Positions 1-7,804 of a stretch of 64,000 bases of DNA are shown one piece after another. The translations under genes and the position numbers were made by a program. Numbering within the stretch: position 1 is the first letter of the stretch; every line of letters starts with the position of its first letter. Under the pieces are notes generated by a model, which saw only the letters and a list, made by a program, of their open reading frames with translations, was not told the origin of the DNA and did no database searches. The stretch spans positions 1,984,001 to 2,048,000 of the forward strand of contig NZ_AP018685.1 of NCBI RefSeq assembly GCF_002218045.2. Reading direction: 5' to 3'. The stretch is from Vibrio rumoiensis. GTDB lineage: Bacteria; Pseudomonadota; Gammaproteobacteria; Enterobacterales; Vibrionaceae.

Positions 1-98
1 GTTGCCACATTTTCTTTAGTGACTTGCCAAGAATATATCGCTTGTAGAGCGAATTGACGTGCATTACGACGTGCGGCTGGTTTCACGCGAGCCCCCAT
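1..98 (-). CDS. nusB: Transcription antitermination factor NusB, partial (N-terminus only)
   Basis: The first 32 codons of a leftward gene cut by the window start. Translation from the ATG at 98 begins MGARVKPAARRNARQFALQA, which matches the NusB N-terminus as I know it: a basic arm, then the first helix. NusB binds boxA RNA with NusE/S10 in rRNA antitermination. It lies 21 bp downstream of ribH, the usual ribH-nusB order, and is presumably the last gene of the same transcript. The C-terminal part is outside the window. Confidence 0.88.
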   Translation of the reverse strand, partial: MGARVKPAARRNARQFALQAIYSWQVTKENVA

Positions 99-119
99 TA
101 GGAATTAGATTGCAAAAAA

Positions 120-587
120 TTAATTAATTTCATTAAGAACGTTGATCATCTCAAGTGCGCTAAGAGCAGCTTCTTGCCCTTTATTACCAGCCTTGGTGCC
201 TGCGCGTTCAATCGCTTGATCGATGGTATCAACAGTCAATACGCCAAATGCAACTGGAAGGCTATATTCCAAAGACACTTGAGCTAAACCTTTATTACAC
301 TCACTACATACATAATCAAAGTGTGGTGTACCACCACGGATAACCGTGCCAAGTGAAACAATCGCATCAAACTTGCCCGTTTTTGCTACACGTTGTGCAA
401 CAAGAGGCAATTCAACAGCACCAGGGCAACGAACAACGGTAATGTTGTCATCGCTTACTTGGCCGTGACGCTTCAATGTGTCAATCGCACCTGAAAGTAA
501 ACTTTCGTTAATAAAGCTGTTAAAACGAGAAATAACGATAGCAATTTTTGCATTAGGAGCGGCAAAAGCACCTTCGATTACTTTCAT
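120..587 (-). CDS. ribH: 6,7-dimethyl-8-ribityllumazine synthase
   Basis: Condenses 5-amino-6-ribitylaminouracil with 3,4-dihydroxy-2-butanone 4-phosphate, the penultimate step of riboflavin synthesis. The 155-residue length is normal. Family landmarks are the early SRFNSFIN segment, the CPGAVELPL stretch, the GTVIRGGTPHFDYVC loop that contacts substrate, and the conserved FGVLTVDT strand. An AAGGA ribosome site sits just upstream of the ATG. It follows ribBX in the leftward nrdR-rib-nusB cluster, but the 157-bp gap before it is larger than the others and carries a decayed TCG-rich repeat. Confidence 0.97.
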   Translation of the reverse strand: MKVIEGAFAAPNAKIAIVISRFNSFINESLLSGAIDTLKRHGQVSDDNITVVRCPGAVELPLVAQRVAKTGKFDAIVSLGTVIRGGTPHFDYVCSECNKGLAQVSLEYSLPVAFGVLTVDTIDQAIERAGTKAGNKGQEAALSALEMINVLNEIN

Positions 588-654
588 AAGTTATCCTTTA
601 ACTGTTTTCTAGAGAGTGAGAATCGGCGGATTCTACCACAAAATTGTGAGTGAT

Positions 655-742
655 ATCTATTGGTAATTCGTTTCTCGTTGCTCGGAAGCTCGTAACTCGA
701 ATAAAAGCTTTTTCAAGCAACGAATAACGAGATTCCGAAAAA
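655..742. repeat. Decayed TCG-rich repeat (copy R1) after ribBX
   Basis: The segment is dense in CTCG/TCGTA words (TTCTCGTTGCTCGG, AGCTCGTAACTCGAA) spaced about 7 bp apart, followed by the near-inverse AAGCAACGAATAACGAG. It ends right at the ribBX stop codon (745). It resembles decayed versions of the clean 7-bp arrays at 4833 and 56121. The rest of the 588-744 gap shows only the ribH ribosome site. Confidence 0.55.
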
Positions 743-744
743 CG

Positions 745-1854
745 TTATTCTGTTACATAATCCACAACATTCAAGCCGAAACCGGATAGTGCATGGTAGC
801 GCTTATCTGATGACGATAATAAACGCATGTCTTTTACGCCTAAATCCGCAAGGATCTGAGAACCCACACCGACTCGGCGTGAAGTGCCTTGCTTTTTGGC
901 CATCACAGGGGCAGTAGCATTATCTTGTTGCTCAAATACTTTCACTTTATGGATGATTGATTCTGCGGTTTCTTCCTTACCAAGAATAATCAGAACTCCA
1001 CCTTCTTGGTGAATACGCTTCATCGCTGCTTCTAGAGACCAGCTACGATCGCTTGAACGGTTAGAGTGTAATAAGTCGGTAAAGGTATCTTGCAAGTGCA
1101 CTCGAACTAAACAAGCATTATCCGTTACATTACCTTTACGTAATGCATAGTGGATTTGACTATCAATCGTATCGCGGTAAGTCACTAAATCAAACTCACC
1201 AAATTCGGTCGGTAGTTTACATTCCGCGACACGCTCAATGGTGGTTTCAGTATTGTTGCGGTATTCAATCAAATCAGCAATGGTGCCTAATTTAATGCCA
1301 TGTTTTTCAGCAAACACTTCTAAATCCGGACGACGAGCCATGGTGCCATCATCATTTAAAATCTCAACGATAACGGAAGCAGGTTCTAGACCGGCAAGGC
1401 GCGCTAAATCACAGCCAGCTTCGGTATGACCAGCACGGGTTAATACCCCACCTTCTTGCGCCGCTAGTGGGAAGATATGGCCAGGTTGAACAAGGTCTGC
1501 TGCTTTAGCATTTTTCCCTACTGCTGCTTGAACCGTAACCGCGCGATCCGCGGCAGAAATACCGGTTGTGACGCCTTCTGCCGCTTCAATAGAAACAGTA
1601 AAGTTGGTGGTGTATTGAGCGTTATTATCTTGCACCATTGGCGGCAAACCTAGATTATGACAACGCTCTTTGGTCAGAGTTAAACAAATCAAACCACGAC
1701 CATGGGTGGCCATAAAGTTAATCGCTTCTGGCGTGACATGCTCAGCGGCCATGATAAGATCACCTTCATTTTCACGGTCTTCATCATCCATCAAGATAAC
1801 CATCTTACCTAAACGAATATCATCAATAATTTCTTTTGAGCTGCTAATTGGCAT
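745..1854 (-). CDS. ribB: DHBP synthase fused to a degenerate GTP cyclohydrolase II domain (RibBX type)
   Basis: The N-terminal half (about 1-200) is 3,4-dihydroxy-2-butanone 4-phosphate synthase, which makes the four-carbon riboflavin precursor from ribulose 5-phosphate. The acidic DDEDRENEGD motif is at 23-32, followed by THGRG and the RAGHTEAGCD segment. The C-terminal half (about 205-369) aligns in length with GTP cyclohydrolase II but lacks its zinc-binding C-x10-C-x-C cysteines: the corresponding region reads LLHSNRSSDRSWSLEAAMKR. That is the known RibBX variant, whose second domain is not expected to act on GTP. A separate RibA should exist elsewhere in the genome. The gene lies between ribE and ribH in the rib operon. 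Confidence 0.93.
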   Translation of the reverse strand: MPISSSKEIIDDIRLGKMVILMDDEDRENEGDLIMAAEHVTPEAINFMATHGRGLICLTLTKERCHNLGLPPMVQDNNAQYTTNFTVSIEAAEGVTTGISAADRAVTVQAAVGKNAKAADLVQPGHIFPLAAQEGGVLTRAGHTEAGCDLARLAGLEPASVIVEILNDDGTMARRPDLEVFAEKHGIKLGTIADLIEYRNNTETTIERVAECKLPTEFGEFDLVTYRDTIDSQIHYALRKGNVTDNACLVRVHLQDTFTDLLHSNRSSDRSWSLEAAMKRIHQEGGVLIILGKEETAESIIHKVKVFEQQDNATAPVMAKKQGTSRRVGVGSQILADLGVKDMRLLSSSDKRYHALSGFGLNVVDYVTE

Positions 1855-1929
1855 ATTTGATTCCTAACTATTCTGCTGATGCTTTATTCGGCTGCAAATA
1901 ACCCGAAAATAAAGTTAAATTAACTAAGG

Positions 1930-2589
1930 TTAAGCAAATCCATTTTTTTGCAATAGGTCCATAGTAACGCGAGAAGCTGGCGTCTCTTCTGCTTCCGCTT
2001 TACCGGTAATTAATCGCTCTAAATAGCGAGCGATCACATCGACTTCTAAATTGACTTTTCGTCCAACCACGAAACTATTAACGGTTGTTTCTTGAGAAGT
2101 ATGCGGAACGATGGTGATTTTAAAGGCATTTTTGCGTACATCATTGACCGTTAAGCTAATACCATCAATGGTAACCGAGCCTTTTTCTGCAATATAACGG
2201 GATAAATGCGTTGGCACTTCAATCCAGTATTCCATTGCTCGGCCAATGGGTTGACGATCAACAATGACACCAACATCATCAACGTGCCCAGAAACAATAT
2301 GTCCGCCAAAACGAGTCGAAGGTAGCATGGCTTTTTCTAAGTTGACTGACTCGCCCACTTGGTACTGTGAAAAACCAGTACGCTTGAGAGTCTCTAACGA
2401 TAAATCCGCGCTGTAACTACGCTGATCAAATTCCACTACTGTCAGGCAAACACCATTGGTTGCGATGCTGTCACCTAAGTGCACATCCGACATGTCGAGC
2501 TTACCCGCATCAACCTTAATGGTGACATCTTCACCTTTAGGAGTAATCGCCAAGATAGTACCGACCGCTTCAACAATTCCTGTAAACAT
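1930..2589 (-). CDS. ribE: Riboflavin synthase, alpha chain
   Basis: Catalyses dismutation of two 6,7-dimethyl-8-ribityllumazine molecules to riboflavin. The 219 residues contain two tandem lumazine-binding barrels (about 1-97 and 98-195). The diagnostic MFTGIVE opens the protein, and the interdomain GHIVSGHVDDVG segment and the ISLTVNDV stretch are present. It lies between ribD (23 bp) and ribBX (75 bp) in a leftward operon. No FMN riboswitch-like structure is visible in either short gap. Confidence 0.97.
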   Translation of the reverse strand: MFTGIVEAVGTILAITPKGEDVTIKVDAGKLDMSDVHLGDSIATNGVCLTVVEFDQRSYSADLSLETLKRTGFSQYQVGESVNLEKAMLPSTRFGGHIVSGHVDDVGVIVDRQPIGRAMEYWIEVPTHLSRYIAEKGSVTIDGISLTVNDVRKNAFKITIVPHTSQETTVNSFVVGRKVNLEVDVIARYLERLITGKAEAEETPASRVTMDLLQKNGFA

Positions 2590-2612
2590 AACGTCTCTTT
2601 CTTATTTAAATT

Positions 2613-3764
2613 CTATTTTGTTTTGATGGCCGCGGTTAAGCGAATATCACTGCCTACCATGCGCACATCTTTGATATCAAGCTCAATAATATCGCTCATT
2701 GAGCTTAGGCCACATAGTTGAGTTAAACCACGCCCATCGGTACCCATCAGCTTAGGTGCTAAATACACAATCAATTCATCGACACAATTTTTCTCAATGA
2801 AACTCGCCGCTAACTGCGCACCAGCTTCAACCCAAACGTGGTTAATATTGTGTTCATCGGCTAATTGTTTTAACAGTGCGGGGAGCTCAAATTGTTGATT
2901 CACTACTTTTGCAGCAACAAATTGTTGGTAAGACTTAAGCGAAAGTGGCGACTCTATTAATGGATCATGGACAGCTAAAACATCCCCTTCATTCTTCCAT
3001 AACTTTAAATCAGAATATTGAGCGTCTTGCAGCAGACCTTGGCGATCCAATATCACGCGAATAGGTTGGCGTACTAAATCCTTTTGGTAAACCGCCTGAA
3101 CTGAATTCGGGAGTTCTTGCCAGCGGACATTTAAAGAAGCATCGTCATCTATCACCGTCTTGGCCGTTGACAGAATGGCGCCAGCCTTGGCTCGGTAAGC
3201 TTGTACATCTTGGCGAGCTTTAGCACCGGTAATCCATTGGCTTTCACCATTAGCGAGCGCGGTTTTACCATCAAGGCTTGCCGCAAGTTTTAATTGTACA
3301 AAAGGCATTCCGGTTTTCATTCGTTTAATAAAACCGGGGTTGAGATTAATGGCATCTTGCTCAAGCAAACCGACATCCACTTGAATGCCAGCATCACGCA
3401 ACATTTGAACCCCTCGTCCAGCCACTTGTGGGTTAGGATCTTGCATAGCACACACGACCCGAGCGACTTGCGCTTTAATTAACGCTTCAGCGCACGGTGG
3501 CGTTCGCCCATAATGAGAACACGGTTCTAAAGTGACGTAAGCCGTTGCCCCTTTTGCTTGATCAGCGGCTTGACGAAGAGCATGAACTTCCGCGTGAGGT
3601 TGACCCGCTTTCAAATGCGCGCCTTGCCCTATCACCGTTTTTTCTTTTGTAATCACACATCCCACATTAGGATTGGGTGCAGTGGTATAGGTACCTTGTT
3701 TAGCCAAAGCAATGGCTTGCGTCATCATTTTATAATCAAAAGAGGAGAATACGGTTTGAGTCAT
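2613..3764 (-). CDS. ribD: Bifunctional diaminohydroxyphosphoribosylaminopyrimidine deaminase / 5-amino-6-(5-phosphoribosylamino)uracil reductase
   Basis: Carries out the second and third steps of riboflavin synthesis. The N-terminal cytidine-deaminase-like domain (about 1-145) has the zinc site HAEVHAL (His57, catalytic Glu59) and PCSHYGRTPPC. The C-terminal reductase domain (about 150-383) has the DFR-like QLKLAASLDGKTAL start and the VWVEAGAQLAASFIE helix. The 383-residue length is typical. It is 37 bp downstream of nrdR, as in many gammaproteobacteria. Confidence 0.97.
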   Translation of the reverse strand: MTQTVFSSFDYKMMTQAIALAKQGTYTTAPNPNVGCVITKEKTVIGQGAHLKAGQPHAEVHALRQAADQAKGATAYVTLEPCSHYGRTPPCAEALIKAQVARVVCAMQDPNPQVAGRGVQMLRDAGIQVDVGLLEQDAINLNPGFIKRMKTGMPFVQLKLAASLDGKTALANGESQWITGAKARQDVQAYRAKAGAILSTAKTVIDDDASLNVRWQELPNSVQAVYQKDLVRQPIRVILDRQGLLQDAQYSDLKLWKNEGDVLAVHDPLIESPLSLKSYQQFVAAKVVNQQFELPALLKQLADEHNINHVWVEAGAQLAASFIEKNCVDELIVYLAPKLMGTDGRGLTQLCGLSSMSDIIELDIKDVRMVGSDIRLTAAIKTK

Positions 3765-3801
3765 GACTTTATTCCAATATCTGAAGCTGAAGGCAAAACG
3801 A

Positions 3802-4251
3802 TTAATCTTCTAAGCGTGCGATCTCTTCGCCAAACTCTCGAATATCTTCAAAACTTCGATAAACAGAAGCAAAACGAATATAAGCCACTTTATCTAATAT
3901 TTTCAGTTGTTCCATCACTAGATTGCCAATCATTTCACTCGGTACTTCACGCTCGCCAGTTGCACGCAGCTTCGATTTAATTGTACTGATCGATAGCTCA
4001 ACCGCATCGGCACTAACAGGACGCTTTTCCAGTGAACGTTGAATGCCACCAATCATTTTATCTTCATCAAAAGGTTCGCGATTACCATTGGTTTTGATGA
4101 CTTTCGGCATCACCAATTCAGCACTTTCAAAAGTGGTAAAACGCTCACTACAAGCAAGGCATTGGCGACGACGGCGAACTTGATGGCCATCGGCAACCAA
4201 ACGTGAATCGATCACCTTGGTATCATTTTCAGAACAAAATGGGCAGTGCAT
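3802..4251 (-). CDS. nrdR: Transcriptional repressor NrdR
   Basis: Repressor of ribonucleotide reductase operons that senses ATP/dATP. The N-terminal zinc ribbon uses Cys3, Cys6, Cys31 and Cys34 (CPFC ... CLAC), followed by the basic RRRRQ stretch. An ATP-cone domain spans about 49-139. The 149-residue length is standard. It is the first gene of the leftward nrdR-rib-nusB cluster, so its promoter must lie in 4252-4497. I could not define that promoter. Confidence 0.97.
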   Translation of the reverse strand: MHCPFCSENDTKVIDSRLVADGHQVRRRRQCLACSERFTTFESAELVMPKVIKTNGNREPFDEDKMIGGIQRSLEKRPVSADAVELSISTIKSKLRATGEREVPSEMIGNLVMEQLKILDKVAYIRFASVYRSFEDIREFGEEIARLED

Positions 4252-4412
4252 GCTATCTCCCTTGAAAGCTATATTTATTGTTATTTCGTTAGTTTATCCG
4301 AAATCCCTAGGCTTAGCGACCGCACACATAGGCTTCTTCGGCATTATCGAATAAATTTTGTCCCTAAGTTGAGCAAAGTTGGCGATAAGGTTACACTTAC
4401 TACAGTTTCAGT

Positions 4413-4446
4413 GATTGCCTAGCCACCACTCTAGGCTCTAGCAATC
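4413..4446. other. Imperfect hairpin upstream of the 4498 lipoprotein gene
   Basis: GATTGC (4413-4418) pairs with GCAATC (4441-4446), and AGCC (4421-4424) with GGCT (4434-4437). It lies in the 246-bp divergent gap between nrdR and the lipoprotein gene. There is no T-run, so it is not a classical terminator. It could be a leader structure or an operator. Function unknown. Confidence 0.35.
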
Positions 4447-4497
4447 ATTCACATTTTAATCCGATTATCTCGACGGATAAATATAGGAAGTAGCAAT

Positions 4498-4827
4498 ATG
4501 AAATATGTAGGATTAGCTGGATTGCTAGTATTGGCCTTGTCAGGTTGTTCAAGCACCACCCAAGAAGATAATTACTTAGATGCATCGTTTGAGCTATGTA
4601 ACACTGAAGTCAAAGTATTCTCAACTAGCGATGATGGTAAAGTCCGTATCGTTTGTGCTGACGGTTCTAAGTTTGCGATGGACAACGCTAAGACATTAGA
4701 CACCATGCGTGATCTGAATGCTTCTTACTGTTCAGGCGAAGGGCTTGGCCAATTTAACGAAAGCTCTCGTTATTACATGTTCAAATGTAAATCTGGCTCA
4801 ATGATCAGCATTAATAAAGACGACTAA
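4498..4827 (+). CDS. Small cysteine-containing lipoprotein of unknown function
   Basis: A 109-residue protein with a lipoprotein signal (MKYVGLAGLLVLALSGC, lipobox LSGC with acylated Cys17), followed by a Ser/Thr linker. The mature part has four further cysteines (near 33, 53, 79 and 94) that could form two disulfides in the periplasm. A good AGGAAG ribosome site precedes the ATG. I do not recognise the family. It stands alone between nrdR and glyA, with its stop codon 5 bp before a 7-bp tandem repeat and a strong terminator further on. Confidence 0.8.
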   Translation: MKYVGLAGLLVLALSGCSSTTQEDNYLDASFELCNTEVKVFSTSDDGKVRIVCADGSKFAMDNAKTLDTMRDLNASYCSGEGLGQFNESSRYYMFKCKSGSMISINKDD

Positions 4828-4832
4828 ATTCA

Positions 4833-4902
4833 GTTTCGAGTTTCGAGTTTCGAGTTTCGAGTTTCGAGTTTCGAGTTTCGAGTTTCGAGTTTCGAGTTTC
4901 GA
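4833..4902. repeat. Perfect 7-bp tandem array, (GTTTCGA)x10 (copy R2)
   Basis: Ten uninterrupted, identical 7-bp units. Read in another phase, the unit is TCGAGTT. The array begins 5 bp after the lipoprotein stop and ends 9 bp before the terminator stem. No spacer or unit change is seen, so it is either recent or actively homogenised. It is related in unit size and word to the array at 56121-56196 (TCGGGTC). Confidence 0.97.
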
Positions 4903-4911
4903 GAAAATCTT

Positions 4912-4949
4912 AAAGCCTCAGTTTGAATATTCAAGCTGAGGCTTTTTTT
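4912..4949 (+). terminator. Rho-independent terminator after the 4498 lipoprotein gene
   Basis: AAAGCCTCAGTTTGAA pairs with TTCAAGCTGAGGCTTT (one wobble), followed by a T-run. It lies beyond the 7-bp array, so the array is inside the 3' UTR of the lipoprotein mRNA. Confidence 0.85.
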
Positions 4950-4953
4950 CCAA

Positions 4954-4986
4954 AAAACAAAACCCAGCCATTTCTGACTGGGTTTT
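4954..4986 (-). terminator. Terminator for glyA (probably bidirectional)
   Basis: AAACCCAG / CTGGGTTT stem with a ten-base loop. On the minus strand it is followed by TTTTGTTTTTTG. It is about 95 bp downstream of the glyA stop codon. Confidence 0.7.
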
Positions 4987-4989
4987 ATC

Positions 4990-5045
4990 TTATTCGAGAA
5001 GCGAAGCGCCCTAGATTCGAGTCACGAGATTCCGACTCAGCTATG
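4990..5045. repeat. Decayed TCG-rich repeat (copy R3) after glyA
   Basis: Contains CGAGAAGCGAAGCGCCCTAG at 4995-5014. The same word is found with few changes at 9920 and 47336. It is followed by ATTCGAGTCACGAGATTCCGACTC. It sits between the glyA stop (5078) and its terminator, again in a 3' UTR. Confidence 0.55.
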
Positions 5046-5077
5046 GCGCAAAAATCGCCCCTTTTTATGCAGAAATA

Positions 5078-6328
5078 TTATGCGTAAACCGGTTTACGCT
5101 TACAGATCTCTAATACTTTTGCTTTGGTTGCTTCAATCACAGACTCATCACCCATGTTGTCTAGAATGTCACACATCCAGCCAGCAAGGTTTTTCGCGTC
5201 TTCTTCTGTAAAGCCACGACGAGTAATTGATGGAGAACCGACACGAATACCAGACGTTACAAATGGGCTACGTGGATCGTTTGGTACTGAGTTTTTGTTT
5301 ACTGTGATGTTAGCTGAACCTAGAGCAGCATCGGCTTCTTTACCGGTAATGTCTTTGTCAATAAGGTCAACAAGGAATAAATGGTTTTCTGTTGAGCCAG
5401 ACACGATGTTGTAGCCACGTGCGATAAACTCAGCCACCATCGCTTTAGCATTTGCTACAACGCGCGCTTGGTATTCTTTAAACTCAGGCTCTAGTGCTTC
5501 TTTAAAAGCAACCGCTTTTGCCGCGATCACGTGCATTAGAGGGCCACCTTGGCCACCTGGGAATACTGCTGAATTTAGCTTCTTATAAAGATCTTCACCT
5601 TCATTAGAAAGAATCAAACCACCACGTGGGCCAGCTAATGTTTTATGGGTTGTCGTTGTCACAACGTGCGCATGCGGTACTGGGTTCGGGTAAACACCAG
5701 CAGCAATAAGACCGGCAACGTGCGCCATATCAACGAATAGGTAAGCACCAACTTTGTCTGCGATTTCACGCATACGTGCCCAATCACACACTTGAGAATA
5801 CGCTGAGAAACCACCGATGATCATCTTAGGTTTGTGCTCAACCGCTAATGCTTCCATTTCTTCATAGTTGATCTGACCCGCTTCATCAATGCCGTAAGGA
5901 ATGATGTTATAAAGCTTGCCAGAGAAGTTAACAGGAGAACCATGAGTTAAGTGACCACCGTGCGCTAGGCTCATACCTAATACCGTATCACCGGCATTCA
6001 ATAGCGCCATGTAAACTGCGTTATTCGCTTGAGAACCAGAGTGAGGTTGTACGTTTGCGTATTCTGCACCGAACAATTGGCAAGCACGTTCAATCGCTAG
6101 AGTTTCTACTTTATCGACGAACTCACAACCGCCGTAGTAACGCTTACCAGGATAACCTTCAGCGTATTTATTCGTTAGCTGAGAACCTTGGGCTTCCATT
6201 ACACGTGGGCTGGTGTAGTTTTCTGAAGCGATAAGCTCAATGTGCTCTTCTTGACGAAGAGTTTCTTCCTGAATTGCGGTAAAAAGATCCGCATCGTAAT
6301 CCGCAATGTTCATATCACGCTTAAGCAT
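5078..6328 (-). CDS. glyA: Serine hydroxymethyltransferase
   Basis: PLP enzyme converting serine and tetrahydrofolate to glycine and 5,10-methylene-THF. It is the main source of one-carbon units for purine and methionine synthesis. The 416 residues are full length. The HIELIASENYTSPRVMEAQG N-terminus, the YPGKRYYGG loop and the TTTTHKTLAGPRGG active site with the PLP lysine near 229 are all intact. Regulation: a perfect PurR operator is 95 bp upstream of the start (6423-6438). The gene is monocistronic, with its own terminator. Confidence 0.98.
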   Translation of the reverse strand: MLKRDMNIADYDADLFTAIQEETLRQEEHIELIASENYTSPRVMEAQGSQLTNKYAEGYPGKRYYGGCEFVDKVETLAIERACQLFGAEYANVQPHSGSQANNAVYMALLNAGDTVLGMSLAHGGHLTHGSPVNFSGKLYNIIPYGIDEAGQINYEEMEALAVEHKPKMIIGGFSAYSQVCDWARMREIADKVGAYLFVDMAHVAGLIAAGVYPNPVPHAHVVTTTTHKTLAGPRGGLILSNEGEDLYKKLNSAVFPGGQGGPLMHVIAAKAVAFKEALEPEFKEYQARVVANAKAMVAEFIARGYNIVSGSTENHLFLVDLIDKDITGKEADAALGSANITVNKNSVPNDPRSPFVTSGIRVGSPSITRRGFTEEDAKNLAGWMCDILDNMGDESVIEATKAKVLEICKRKPVYA

Positions 6329-6694
6329 TTGTATCTCCTGGTTCAGATTATCTGATAATTCCTAAAAAACCCGAAAGGTCTATAAAAACGGTAAGTTTCG
6401 TAAAAATACAGCCAACGACGCAAAGCAAACGTTTTCGTCACTGATTTGGATGGGGCTATTCTACCTAATTTGATTCATATCAGAAAGTAGCAATATGAAC
6501 TTTCTGCATGCGAAAAGTTAACCATTAAGTTGAAAGAAAGTAATAGTGAGTAAATATCCACCACTTCACACTTAATATGTAAAAAACCATATCGTAAGTT
6601 TACATTTTCGTAAACATTCAAATACAAGTATCTAACACCAAATTTCCCATAAAACTATCATAATCACAATTCATTGATTAAAATTTTGCTCATT
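6329..6694. other. Divergent intergenic region glyA / yitT-like gene
   Basis: 366 bp, AT-rich, holding the glyA leader, the PurR operator and the promoter of the rightward membrane-protein gene. A small inverted repeat, GTTTAC (6598-6603) with GTAAAC (6610-6615), is the only other structure I could see. There is no convincing small ORF. Confidence 0.5.
6423..6438 (-). promoter_or_regulatory. PurR operator upstream of glyA
   Basis: AAGCAAACGTTTTCGT fits the PurR consensus ANGCAANCGNTTNCNT at every fixed position. It lies in the glyA promoter region, so glyA should be repressed with the purine regulon, as in E. coli. A second perfect site precedes purL (39619). Confidence 0.85.
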
Positions 6695-7321
6695 ATGGAC
6701 AAGAAAATTATTTCAATGATTGAAAAACACACAATATATGAAGATGGCATCGCTTTATTAGTGGGCAGCTTTCTGGTTGCTCTCGGCGTATTCTTTCTAT
6801 CCTCAGCACAACTCATTACCGGCGGAACCGCGGGCTTAGCGCTACTATTTAGCCAGTTAACTGTTTTGTCTTTTGGCACCTTATACTTTTTTATTAATCT
6901 ACCATTTTATGCTTTGGCTTGGCTACGGTTTGGTAAAGCATTTGCTATGAATAGTTTAATTGCTGGAGCGTTGGTTTCCATCTTTGCCGATCAGCTGCAC
7001 CACTTTATTCAACTGAGCCGAATCAGTGACGTATTTAGTGCGATAGCCGGAGGGTTATTGATTGGAATAGGAATGCTGATTTTATTCCGTCATCGTTCAA
7101 GTTTGGGTGGATTCAATGTGATGTGTTTGCTAATCCAAGATAAAACCGGAATTTCGGTCGGTAAAACTCAGATGGTGCTCGATTGCAGTATTGTCGTTGC
7201 ATCCCTGTTTTTTGTCTCAACATGGATCATAGCCTTGTCGGTACTCGGCGCTATCGTATTAAACATCACGCTTGCCATGAACCATAAGCCCACTCGCTAT
7301 ACGGTGAAATACCAACAATAG
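6695..7321 (+). CDS. YitT-family integral membrane protein
   Basis: About 208 residues with five or six hydrophobic helices and the family-type segments LITGGTAGLALL (after the first helix) and RHRSSLGGFNVMCLLIQDKTGISVG (split over helices four and five). This matches YitT/DUF161 membrane proteins, whose substrate is unknown. I start it at the ATG at 6695. A TTG seven codons upstream (6674) and an ATG at 6716 are alternatives, and none has a strong ribosome site. It is monocistronic, with a bidirectional terminator shared with the next, convergent gene. Confidence 0.8.
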   Translation: MDKKIISMIEKHTIYEDGIALLVGSFLVALGVFFLSSAQLITGGTAGLALLFSQLTVLSFGTLYFFINLPFYALAWLRFGKAFAMNSLIAGALVSIFADQLHHFIQLSRISDVFSAIAGGLLIGIGMLILFRHRSSLGGFNVMCLLIQDKTGISVGKTQMVLDCSIVVASLFFVSTWIIALSVLGAIVLNITLAMNHKPTRYTVKYQQ

Positions 7322-7365
7322 TTCACTTCAGCGTCGGGTCATTAAAACATGAAAATAAACGCAAT

Positions 7366-7392
7366 AAAAAAGGGCTCATTTGCCCTTTTTTA
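7366..7392. terminator. Bidirectional terminator
   Basis: AAAAAGGGC / GCCCTTTTT stem with a six-base loop and T-runs on both strands, between the convergent YitT-like and MliC-like genes. Confidence 0.85.
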
Positions 7393-7394
7393 CT

Positions 7395-7790
7395 TTACTT
7401 CACAAGAAAACAGTCATTGAATGTTTCATGATTTAAGGTAATTGTCGCCTTATCACCTTTTTCCCAAAATATTTGCATACCATCGACAGATGCGTATTTG
7501 CTGCCTGATGCCGATTCAACGCGAGTCAGTGGATAAGATCCCGAACGTTCCACCAGCATTGCTTGTTCTTGACCAGAGTATTCAATCAAAAAAGGCTTCT
7601 CAAACTGACCTTGCGATTCACTTTCCGACTGATCAATGCGGCATTTATAAGCCACGCTGGTTACTTTAACGCCATCAACCGACGTCGTGGTTGCGATATT
7701 GTCTGTATTCGGTTTTTCTTCAACCGTGGTACACCCAGCTAATAATGCAACTGAAAGTACTGTCAATAAAAACGATTTATTGTATGTCAT
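7395..7790 (-). CDS. Lipoprotein with an MliC-type C-type lysozyme inhibitor domain
   Basis: 131 residues. The signal MTYNKSFLLTVLSVALLAGC has an LAGC lipobox (Cys20). The mature domain (about 45-131) shows the MliC/PliC pattern: YKC near its start, the signature SASGSKYAS, then FWEKGDKA and a final cysteine (NDC) able to bond the first. Known members are periplasm-facing inhibitors of C-type lysozyme that protect peptidoglycan from host or grazer lysozyme. It lies downstream of, and co-oriented with, the peptide ABC transporter genes, only 14 bp from the last one. Confidence 0.8.
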   Translation of the reverse strand: MTYNKSFLLTVLSVALLAGCTTVEEKPNTDNIATTTSVDGVKVTSVAYKCRIDQSESESQGQFEKPFLIEYSGQEQAMLVERSGSYPLTRVESASGSKYASVDGMQIFWEKGDKATITLNHETFNDCFLVK

Positions 7791-7804
7791 AAATCACCAT
7801 CCAA

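Noticed and set aside
1855..1929. FMN riboswitch before ribBX or other rib genes
   Set aside because: The gaps in the rib operon (19-75 bp, apart from the repeat-filled one) are too short, and no conserved RFN core was seen.
4833..4902. CRISPR array
   Set aside because: The 7-bp units are contiguous, without spacers, and no cas genes are present.
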